DNA of 60,000 nt from Antedon mediterranea (Eukaryota; Echinodermata; Crinoidea; Comatulida; Antedonidae): NCBI RefSeq assembly GCF_964355755.1, contig NC_092677.1, forward strand, positions 4,781,001-4,841,000, written 5' to 3'. Shown here in pieces: positions 35,601 through 47,600 of this stretch (positions are counted from its first letter, which is position 1; every line of letters starts with the position of its first letter). A program made the position numbers and the translations under genes. The notes below the pieces were generated by a model. It was not told the DNA's origin. It worked only from the letters and a program-made list of their open reading frames with translations, and ran no database searches.

Positions 35601-38600
35601 GTTTCATCCATCGCTCTCTCCCCCGCGCGCCGACTAACTAGGCCACAGCTAAGATATCTTTGGTTACACAGTACATCCCTAGTTAACACTCCGACTCTCG
35701 GGTAATGTGGTGCGCGGTCTGTGGCACTAGTGCAAGCTATAATTACTTCGCTCTGGGCATGCGCAATAGCGTGTCGGATTCCCTAACGATGGGAAGTTGA
35801 GTTGCGGTGCCGGAATCCTAACCACGGCGTAATATTTATTCAATTCAATATTAAAGTTAAGAACTATAAATACCAACCTTTTGTATATAAAAATATTGAT
35901 CATCCATTAGATTTTTCTCGTTTGATTCACATAGAAAAGATTATAGGCCTACATGTACTTCATTATTTTGTACTCTAGCTAGGCATAGGCCAGGGCCTTA
36001 GCTAGGCCTACAATCTGAAATAAAGAAAGCGAGTAAGTTTAACAAATAGCCGTCCTAGGCTAGCAGCATGTGTTTGTATATTAACACTAATAATAGCATT
36101 AGCAGCTACTGTAGACAGTCTAGCAGAAAGCTAGCTAGGCCAACTAATTATATATTATAATGTTATATTTATGTATACTTTTGGATAAATAAATAAAGAA
36201 AGTATTGAACTAAAAGGTCTAATACATACCATTTTATAACCATAATAAGTACAGTACTGTAGTTATCCTTGGCAAGGCAAATGTTTGCCCTTGACATGCA
36301 TAATACTAAATGCTTCCACTAGGCCTAGTGAGTGAATTCAGTTCATCAGTTTGGCAGCCTGCCTAGCCTCTAGGCCTAGCTAGGCCTAGCCTACCGGCCA
36401 GGCTATAATAGCCTAGCTATGCATGTGTGGCCTACTAGACTAGAGGCTAGCTATTGATAAGGCCAGGGTAAAATAGTCAAGCTCAACGCTTATAAATTAG
36501 TAGATTACAAATAAAAAAGATTGTTTTCCTACCTCAAAACATACTTATTTGACAATTTCAATGATGAGCCTTTTTTTTCTACACACCACTACCACTGTAG
36601 GCCTAGCCTACGTCGAAGTAACTGAAATTACTGACACCAGTTTCAAAATTTTATCAAAACGAAACTAAACCAATGACAAGCTCGTATCTTATGAAATTTG
36701 ATCTTGCATGAAGGGATCATTCAATTTTCAACACAACTTCTAGAACATTTTTGTATTATACAGAGACAATAATATTTGCCAATCTAAAATTCCTAAATAA
36801 CCAATAATCATTTGTTTTACAATAAAGGATGATAAAATAAACCGCCAACTGAAATCTAATGTTAATTTAACGTTGAAACATCAATGGCAACGCACTTAGT
36901 ATTAAAAAATTTAAGTATTAAATAGAATTTATCTTTAATTTAACGTTTAATTAACATTGAAAAACAAAAATAATAATTGTTTGAAAAAACAACATAATTT
37001 CAAGAGTTTTTCAACGTTGAAAACATGTCATTTGAAAATGCCAACTGGATTTCAACGTTAAAATAACGTTGGAATAACATTGAAAAACAAAAATAATAAT
37101 TGTTTGAAAAAAATTATTAGTTAGAAATACAATGTTATTTCAACGTTGGATCAACATTGATAAATTAACGTCAATTACTAGTTAGAAAGACAATGTTATT
37201 TCAACGTTGGAGCAACATTGATAAATTAACGTAAATTTCTTGTTAAAAATACAATGTTATTTCAACGTTGGATCAACATTGATAAATTAACGTAAATTAC
37301 TAGTTAGAAATACAATGTTATTTCAACGTTGGATCAACATTGATAAATTAACGTAAATTTCTAGTTAAAAATACAATGTTATTGCAGCGTTGGATCAACA
37401 TTGAGTAATATAAATTTCTTGTTAAAAATACAATGTTATTTCAACGTTGGACAACATTGATAAATTAACGTAAATTTCTAGATATAAAGACAATGTTATT
37501 TCAACGTTGTATCAACATTGATAAATTAACGTAAATTACTAGTTAGAAAGACAATATTATTTCAACGTTGGATCAACATTAATAAATTAACGTAAATTTC
37601 TAGTTAAAAATACAATGTTATTTCAACGTTGGATCAACATTGATAAATTAACGTAAATTACTAGTTAGAAATACAATGTTATTTCAACGTTGGATCAACA
37701 TTGATAAATTAACGTAAATTACTAGTTAAAAATACAATGTTATTTCAACGTTGGATCAACATTGATAAATTAACGTAAATTTCTAGTTAAAAATACTATG
37801 TGATTTTAACGTTGGATCAACATTGATAAATTAACGTAAATTACTAGTTTAAAATACAATGTTATTTCAACGTTGGATCAACATTGATAAATTAACGTAA
37901 ATTTCTAGTTAAAAATACTATGTGATTTAAACGTTGGATCAACATTGATAAATTAACGTAAATTACTAGTTAGAAAGACAATGTTATTTCAACGTTGGAT
38001 CAACAATGATAAATTAACTTAAATTACTAGTTAAAAAGACAATGTTATTTCAACGTTGGATTAACATTAATAAATTAACGTAAATTTCTAGTTAAAAATA
38101 CAATGTTATTTCAACGTTGGATCAACATTAATAAATTAACGTAAATTTCTAGTTAAAAATACATTGTTATTTCAACGTTGGATCAACATTGATAAATTAA
38201 CGTAAATTACTAGTTAAAAATACAATGTTATTTCAACGTTGGATCAACATTGATAAATTAACGTAAATTACTAGTTAAAAATACAATGTTATTTCAACGT
38301 TGGATCAACATTGATAAATTAACTTAAATTTCGAGTTAAAAATACAATGTGATTTTAACGTTGGATCAACATTGATAAATTAAGGTAAATTACTAGTTAG
38401 AAAGACAATGTTATTTCAACGTTGGATCAACATTGATAAATTAACGTAAATTACTAGTTAGAAATACAATGTTATTGCAACGTTGGATCAACATTGATAA
38501 ATTAACTTAAATTACTAGTTAGAAAGACAATGTTATTTCAACGTTGGATCAACATTGATAATAAAACGAAAATTTCTAGTTAGAAATACAATGTTATTTC

Positions 38601-41600
38601 AACGTTGGATCAACATTGATAAATTAACGTAAATTTCTAGTTAGAAAGACAATGTTATTTCAACGTTAAATCAACATTGATAAATTAACGTAAATTACTA
38701 GTTAGAAAGACAATGTTATTTGAACGTTGGATCAACATTGATAATAAAACGTAAATTTCTAGTTAGAAATACAATGTTATTTCAACGTTGGATCAACATT
38801 GATAAATTAACGTAAATTTCTAGTTAAAAATACAAGATTATTTCAACGTTGGATCAACATTGATAAATTAACGTAAATTTCTAGTTAAAAATACAATGTT
38901 ATTTCAACGTTGGATCAACATTGACAAATTAACGTAAATTACTAGTTAGAAAGACAATGTTATTTCAACGTTAAATCAACATTGATAAATTAACGTAAAT
39001 TACTAGTTAGAAGGACAATGTTATTTTAACGTTGGATCAACATTGATAAATTAACGTAAATTTCTAGTTAAAAATACAATGTTATTTCAACGTTGAATCA
39101 ACATTTATAAATTAACGTAAAACATTTGTTTGAAAAACAATGTTATTTCAACGTTAAATTGACATTTATTAATTAACATAAATTACTAGTTAAAAAGAAA
39201 ATGTTATTTCAACGTTGATTCAATGTTTATTACTAAACGTAAAAAAAATAGTTAGGGAAAAAATGTTATTTCAACGTTGATTCAACGTTTGAAATACGCT
39301 GACAACATGATTTCAACAAATCAACTATATTTCAACGTTGATTCAACGTTGAAATTATGTTCTGTGCCCACTGGGTTATAACATTCTACAATGTTTTAAT
39401 ATATTTACAGTATAAATCTGTTTTTTATATAACAAGTTTTTTTACAGTAGACCTAGCTACTACTGTAGGCCTATAGACTGTGGGCTCAAACACGGGACCC
39501 TCCCCCCCCCCTGGGGATTTTTCGGGACCAGTATTTTTTTTAACCCTACCCATATACGAACTAAAATCAGGTTGTCTGCACATTGCGCAGTGGTGCGTAT
39601 TCCCGTGAGGGCGCGTTTTCAAAATGGCTGCCCATAGGCTCAGGTGCCTCTATCTTGGCAACCACTCATGGTAGAGACTTATAAATGGTTTCAAATTGTT
39701 TACAGTTAGCACATTTCTATTTGCTCTAATGAAAAGTTTTGTAAAAATTTGACCGGAAATGACATTTTTGTCACTCTGACCTTTGACCCGGTTTTGTCAT
39801 ATCTCTATAACTACTGGTAGTACACATTTGGAATTTGTCGCAAATTGTTTGGAACATGTGGTTTTATACTTGCTCTAATGGAGAGTTTTATGTAAAGGGG
39901 ACTGGGAATGCCATTTCTGACCGTTTTGTCAAAATGGCTGCCAACAATTCTAATAAAAGTGCACTATTGGGTTTTTTTCTATATTTTAAAGACATAACAT
40001 TGACTTTACATGATAGACACTTGTAAATGATCTCAAATTGTTTACAATATGCATATTTCTATTTGCTCTAATGAAACATTTTTTCAAAAAATTACCGGAA
40101 GTGACATTTATGACCTTTATGACTTTTGACCTGGTTTTATCATATCTCTCTAACTACTGGTAGTATACATTTGGAAATTGTTGCAAATTTTTCAGAACAT
40201 GTGGTTTTATAGTTGCTCTAGTAGAATGTTGTTTGGAAAAGTAACTGGAAATGCCATTTCTTACTATTTACAATAAAAGTTTCAATAACAAGATTATCTA
40301 GTCTTCTTCCGTGTCAAAAAAAATGTCCATGAAGTTGTTAAATTCAGTTTGCTCATCATCATCCTCCTCCTCATCCTCCTCTTCCTGTTCCTCTACCAAT
40401 ACGTCAACCAGCTCATGTGGCATCATATCACCTTCCGTCCACTTCAAGTCCAACTTTTCATTTTGAATACACCATGCCCGTCTGGTTGAGGGATATTTGG
40501 TACGGCTTGGTGTGCTTGGTACCAAATAAACGCTTGATAATTAGATCTTTTAACATGCATTTTTAGAGCATCTCGGCAAGGTGGAGGGAGGCTCATATCC
40601 ATGCCATCATAGGTCGAAAGTATTGCACCTGGCTTGACACTAAATCTTTCCAGAAATTTATCATGTCGCAAAGTGTTAATGTCAGTTACAGTAGATTAGT
40701 GTTGTAAAGACGGCACACAAAATGCTCCAAGCTTTCATGAGTTTCATCTGCAATTTCCAATGATCGGCCAAGAGTCAGAAATGCACCAAGAAATTCCTGG
40801 TGCTGTTTGAGGATCTTCAAAGGTAGTAGTTTCCACTTACGAACAAATGCACTGGTTGTGTCACAACAACTGAATGCATGTAATGCGGGAAGGGCATGAC
40901 ACACATCATTTCCCACATCACTTATGACTTTATGCACATCTACAAGACGTCTTTTGTTGCCAACACACCTGTATCAAATAGTATTGTTTGAGTCAGTTCC
41001 TGGGTGTGATGAAGCAGAAGAATGAAGACATCTGTGTCTGGAGATCGAATGATTATGGTAGAATTGGATGATGAATTTCTGGCAATTTGCAGACAGTGGA
41101 GAATCAACTTCGTATCAGCCTCTTCCTGTGTTGACGATAACCCTGTAAGTTCATCAGACATAGTTTCTCGGCCATCATTGCTCTTCAGACTTATGCATTT
41201 ATTCGTATAGCCAAATACAACTTCTCTTCCATGAAGATTTGGTGCATATTTATTCTTTTTCCATTCACTTAGTAGAAATTCTGTTAGTGTCATCTTATTG
41301 TCATCGCTTGACAGAAACGATTTCCAGTCTCGTGGCACTTTAGTCTTGACTCCTTTAATTATATGGGATTTAGAAGAACCTCTTCTAGCCCTTTCAATTC
41401 CTTTGATTGATAGTGGGAGGTAGGTATCAGTTACAAAGTCCACACGTTTTACCTTAGGCAGCTGTCCAAATATACTCTCTGCCAGGTCTCCAAATGTATC
41501 AGGCAAAGCCATCTGTGCTTGCAGCAGAGCCATTCAGTGAACAATATATGTTGTTTCTCCAGCCGGCCTTTCTATTGTGTTCGATTCGCCTACCAATGCA

Positions 41601-44600
41601 TGCATAAGCTTTGCCTTGTCTGTCTTCACTGGAACACCATCAGCCGTTGCAAGTGCCCATGGAACAGGGCCCAATGAGAAACTAAGCACCCTCTCCATAC
41701 TAATGTCATGCTTCATTGCTAAAAGTACAAGCTGACCAAATACATTTCTTTCAGCTTTTACTTCTTTGGTCTTCTTTGACTGTCCCGAGATCTTACAGGA
41801 TTTGGCAAGTTGTACAAATGTCTTTAGTTTACACTTCTTGATTGGATGATGAAAACTTACTGTGCCTTCAACAAGTCGTTGCGTAACAAATTTGTCGTAA
41901 GCCTGTTTTCCAATATTATCAGCCTGGAGGAGATCATGTTCGATCTCATCTGATATCTTGTTCACTGTTGATGATGTGTGAGGACTTCAAGCCCTTGTGT
42001 GAAGTCGATTCCATGTTATCCATGTCTGCCATTTCCATTGTGGCTTGCTGGTAACCAGCCCTACTGTGTCTTGTCGTGCACCACCTATGATATGCCGAAT
42101 AGTTCCTGCTGAATCCTATGATTCCACCATGGCACTTTGCGTGACGGTTGATAGTTTGTTCAATTGTGATGTCAACAGCATTTCTTGACATCGGAATTTG
42201 TGATCGTTTAACGCTGAAACCATTGTGTCGCAAGAGCTCCTCTGCTCCGGGATGTGTCTCTGATATGTTTAGGAGAGACAGGAAATACACCATTGTATAT
42301 CTAGCATAGTTTTGGTGGTCGTAGCTAAAAAACAGACTACACATTCTTTGTAGGCTAGCTAAATGCAAATCAAAATTGTTTTCTTAGTTGCTCTTTGAAA
42401 TTGAAGGATAAGCCAAACTCGATCCATATAGTTAAGCCAGAACTGTGCAGTTTTACCAAGTTCTCCTAGGCCTAGGCTAGTCCACATTTTGCACCATGTA
42501 CTGTACTAGGAGAGCAAATTGCTTGTAATACTTACTATGAATTAACTTTGTTGTTGAAAAAGCACAATTTTCTTCGATAATTTAGCTCAATGTTATATGA
42601 CTAGACTGGTTTCATACAACTGATCAACTAGACTACTACACTGCTATCTGTGTTCTGATTGGTTTAAAGTTGAATGTCATGCATCAACTAATTTGTTCGA
42701 TAGTAGTTTTTGTATTTATTTTAATAATAATAATATTATTTTATTAGTTTAATCAAATAATGTCAGTACCAGTTAAATTATTGAATGGTAAAATGACATT
42801 CTGACATTTTTCTGATTGTTTATATAATCATTTCTAGTAATTACTTCAATTTTGTTAAGTTTTATGATTTTCGACGGCCATTTTGAAATGCGCCCTCTAT
42901 ATTGACTTTTCGGAATACAAACATATACCATGACCTGACCACACATTATTTCAATACAGAACAATTAAAAAACAAGTTAATTTTAGCATATAAATTACTG
43001 TTTTATCAATATATATAATATTTTATTAAATTTGGCGGCCATTTTGGAAAAAGCGCACTCATCGGTTTACGCACCATTGCGCAATGTGCAGACAACCTGA
43101 TTTGAAAACCTATATGTGTGAGGTTTCCAAAAATGTATGGGTCATAAAATCCCCAGGGGGGGGGAGGGGTGGGGGGTTACGGTAGCCCACAGTCTACTAA
43201 GGCCTATGCCTTAGGCTAGTAGTAGGCATAGCTAGACCTAGTGCAATAAACACGTAAATGCTGCAGTTAAATAAATTAATAATAATATAATAATTATTTA
43301 TTTACTTCAATGCACAAATAATTACTTTACCTCAGAAAAAATCGAAGATTCCAAAGGTTTCACTTCCGCCGTGGCATTCTGTAATTTGACGTGGTGTTTC
43401 ATTACTAATTTGCCGCGTGGTGTTTCAATACTAATTTGCCGTGGTGTTTCATTTTTAAGTTGCCGTGGTATTTTTGTTAAATTGCCGCGATGTTTTATTT
43501 TTAATTTGCCGTGATGTTTTATTTTTAATTTGCCGTGGCTTTTTTCAAATTGCCGTGGCTTTTTTCAAATTGCCGTGGCTTTTTTCAAATTGCCGTGGCT
43601 TTTTTTTAATGTTGCCGTGATATTTTTTTTAAGTTGCAGTGACACTACCGTACATTTCACATTTTTCAAACAAATTTGCGTTGTGCACGTACTGTAGCCC
43701 ATATGCAGCCTAGAAAGCCCGTTTTTGCGCTTGATTATTGTTCTATATATTTTTGTGATACATTTCTTTCATATTTGATGAATTATGAATGTAAAATAAT
43801 GACACGCGTGTACGTCAAACTTTAAAAATCATGCTCTTGAAAATTGGTAATTTTATGCAAATTTGTGTAAAATTATGCCTATTTTGAATCTATTATAGTT
43901 CCTCAGGATCAACAGTGACCCCCGATATTTTTAACTTAATATGTAAGTAGATATGTTGTAGATATGAATCCATGCAGAATTTTTACCTCTCGGTGGTTGT
44001 GGACGTCATCGTATGGCCACAGGAATGTAAAATATAGGAATTTTTTCTCTTTCGGCACAGGTCGACACATTCAATAGAGCGCATACCACGTAAACGTTTT
44101 TCAATATTCTATTACTAAAACAATTCCTCTTTAGACTTATGAAATTTTTTTTAAATTTAAAAAGGTCATCATTTTCAAACAATTGAATAAACGTGAGTTG
44201 TGTAAAATAAAAACCAACCGTCAACTAAACCGTTTACAATGCTAATACCTTCAACTGTTGACGCTTATTGAACAATTTTGATCCAGCTGTTCGTTCGTTA
44301 CAATCGTTTTAGTGTAGCCTACTGTAGACTGAGCATGATAAATAACATGTGCGTGTTACGATGCATTGGGCGATAGCCTAACTCGTCACCATGATGAGTT
44401 CAAATTTAGTTATTTTATTATTATTTTCGCTTTAAAAAAATAAATACAAATAACTTGTTTTCCAGGCCTTTGTGATGCTGTATGCTTAAGTTCTGGGAAA
44501 TTGGTTGTTGCAGGAGTTTGGAATCAGGAAAGTAATGACAGTAAGAAATTACATACAGTAATAAACAATCTATAATAGAGGTGATAAAATAAGGAACCTT

Positions 44601-47600
44601 TAAACCTTAAACAATTAGTTTAATTTAAGGCATTTTTCTAAATAAAAACACTTGCATTGCCAAACCTATTTTTGTGCTTGCATCATCAATGCACAAGATT
44701 ATGAAAAAGGGATGCAATAACAATCATTCTCCCATTTCATGATGATAATTATGTGATGTAGAATTTACAATCATCTTAGAACAATTTCCTTGATATATAG
44801 AATTTACAACACATGTACCTAAGTGTTATGTGTAGATACAGCCCTGAGAATCAAATAATATGATACTGTACTTTATTTGTATTTTATTTCAGATTATTTA
44901 TTGTTTATTTTTCAGATAATTTAATTGTAATGACAAGTACTGATGATGGTGATATCTGGAAAACTGTGCTTGTCTGTAAACCACTAGGTGTTACATTAGG
45001 AACACACATACAAGTAAGTTTAAAGAACACTAAAGTTAATTTCAGATTGGTTTCTTTGATACACATTATCTATATATTTGTTAACAAGCATTTGCAGCCT
45101 TTGTGCTGCTATTTGTATGTTTTTATACAGCATACTGAATTAAATAAATAAATCACTATCACACACAAATCTGTTTTTCTGCATTATACCAATTAGTCCT
45201 ATAATGTGATTTGTTAATTAGATTGCTGAAAATGCAAATAATCAAGTTTGTATTCTCTGTTCATTGGAAGACTGCAAGAAGTCTGTTAAATTTTACAGCA
45301 ATGATGGATGTGAAACTTTACAGATTCAGGATACATTGTTAGAAACAAACAAAGGATGTCAGGTACAGTACCACAATTTCACCTACTTTATGTTAAACCT
45401 ACAGTTTGGTTTTATGTAGAGAACTAAAGTATATTAGCGTCATTCATCGTTTTTAATTTCATTAATTTGACCTACACGTCATGTCGAAAAATGCCTATTT
45501 TCCGAAATGTATTAAATATATTAATAAAACAACAATAATAAACACACAATTAGGTAGTCTTAGTGTGATTTGTTAGTTTCGCAAAATAAGACAATTGGAT
45601 TTTTAAAAAAAAGCTTAATACTAAAATATGAAAAAGAAGATACTGTAAATAAAATAAAGAAAGAATATATTAAAATAGGATACTGTAAATATTGTAATAT
45701 AATGTTTGGGTTGTTGAGGTACTAATGAAGACTCTTACTCGCTTGACTGTCGTAACACATATATTATTTATTCAGTATAATACTTCAGTACAATATACAA
45801 CTATAAGTATAGATAAGGAACGGACGTCAATGATTGATGCTGTCAGTGAAGTGTGAAGTGTGTAGGTCTGCTTCTGAAGAAGTGGCTGTGAGGTGTGTGC
45901 TCCGTGAGGTGGCTGTGAGGTGTGTGCTCCGTGAGGTAGCTGTGAGGTGTGTCCGGGCCCTTCTGAAACTTGGGAGTATATTGGCTCAGTTCATTTGCAT
46001 AATGTCATTACATCATCTGTGAGGGTAACGATTGGTCCTAAGTTGATCCAGGGGTGTTTAAGTGGGAATGATTAACGGTATAATAAGGTATTTCTGTGAT
46101 GGATGACACTGTCAAATCTGTACTTAAATAGTGTCAATCACTCCTGGTTTAACGATGGGAAAGTCACAAAATTAAGCTAAGTGTTCTCTTTAGGGACTCT
46201 ATTATAAACTAAATGGTCATTAAAACATCTGGACAAACTCTCCTTTGGACTTTCTGGGTCAAGTTTGTGAACCTATTTAAATTCCGATACAAAGGTCAAT
46301 TTCTTAAATATAAAAGTATATCGTTATATCACATCCCTCTGTTTCCCTTTTTTTTTTCTTCTAATCTATTTAAAATATAAAAATGGTTATAATAGTGGCA
46401 TGCAAATTTAAAGTTATATAAAAGAAAAAAAAACATTATTATACATATAAACAAAAATTGAGTTAGCCAAAACCATTGACTCTGAAGTGTAACCTTATCA
46501 CTTTCACTCTCTCTCTTCTCTCTCATAAAAAAAATTAAAATTAAAAATGAATTTGGTATAAAATTCGCGTAAATCAAACATAAATCAGTTGAAAATAAAA
46601 TTACAAAACTTAAAAATAGTATGTTACATTGAACATACATCAAATCGTGCGACAACTCATCGCGTTCTAATGGTCTTCAAACATAAATCAATCAAATCAA
46701 AACATAAAACTCAAGAAACTGTGGCTGATTAGCCTAAAATCAAAATATCAAACTTAATCACTTAAAACTTTAAAAAAACAAATGTGTGTGTCCCGTTGAC
46801 ACGAACTTATCCACAATATATCGTTATCGTCACAACTTTATCGATTTAAGCATTTATATTTACAGGTAATTACGATTTCAATCGGTCGACAAATTCGACT
46901 TTTTGTACTCAATGTCAAAAAAAATTACAATTAAAAGTACTAAGAAAATCTCCTGTTATTGTATATCAATTAATTAATGCTTGAGATTAACGACTCAAAG
47001 GTTCAACAAAATATTTGTTACAAAATGATTGTCGTTCTTTTCAATATCTCAATATATCGATCATCAAAATTCAAAATTAATCATTATCAAACTCGTTACA
47101 AAATCAATACTTAAACATAAATTCAATTCTCTTTTAACTGAAATCACATTATTATTAAACAAATCTCATCAAATACGTAGACTATGCTATCATTAATTTA
47201 GCAAATGTCGTAATTTAAAAAAATGTCTTGCAAAAAATTAAATCAGTAGCTTGTTGCATTATACAAACGTTTTATGAATCGTTTTGGCGATCCACTTATC
47301 GGTATCTGTTTATCATTAATGATCTCTTTAATCAATTTATCTGTATCGTTATATCTGTCAATATTCCACCAAAATTTGCGATCATTAGATTCTTGTTTTG
47401 TTTTATCGGTGTTGCGTTTGACTGAAGTCGGTTTAGAATATGAAACTAAAACTTGGAATTGTCCTGCTTTAAATCTACCTCGGTTTAATGTCATATTTAA
47501 ATCATTAGGTGCTGTCATAATTAGATTAGTTTGTTCCTTTATTTGTTCTTCTTTCATTTGGAATGGGGCTGCTAATCCCATGTTATTCTCTACACAGTCA

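Larger units (their letters stand above)
32987..39375. mobile_element. 6.4 kb element with CCCAGTGGGCA termini and tandem AACGTTGA repeats
   Basis: Starts CCCAGTGGGCA and ends TGCCCACTGGG, flanked by TT on both sides. Both ends lead into arrays rich in the palindromic core AACGTT: a 112 bp repeat on the left and a 61 bp repeat on the right. The middle contains two smaller inserted elements and a cluster of TAGGCCTA octamers (35990-36480). No transposase is visible. Confidence 0.7.
32482..43646. mobile_element. Outer fold-back element with two elements nested inside
   Basis: Left arm 32482-32986 and right arm 43197-43646 are reverse complements. Shared, in order: agtgtcac[a/t]gcaactt, many copies of a roughly 25 bp ccacggcaa phrase, cttccgccgtgg/ccacggcggaag, aatcttcgattttttctgag, taactgcagca and tttattgcact. 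Without the two nested insertions the element would be about 1.05 kb, almost all inverted repeat. The CAC..GTG ends with subterminal repeats resemble CACTA/EnSpm-type elements, but I cannot confirm the superfamily and see no clear target duplication. Confidence 0.7.
31823..44465 (+). other. 12.6 kb intron filled with nested elements
   Basis: Separates exon 31635-31822 (phase 1 end) from 44466-44540 (phase 1 start); the join forms an AGC serine codon. The host part is only about 0.7 kb on the left and 0.8 kb on the right. The remainder is the nested inverted-repeat elements listed below. A palindrome, gctatcgctctctatagagtgatagc, is at 32082-32107. Confidence 0.8.

Noticed and set aside
39474-43196. 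The G and C runs near both ends considered as telomeric or G-quadruplex features
   Set aside because: They are simply the two inverted ends of the TIR element; no repeat periodicity typical of telomeres.
45834-46022. 62-codon ORFs in both LTRs (with VAVRCVLREVAVRCV repeats)
   Set aside because: Translation of a short tandem repeat in the LTR; no sign of coding use.
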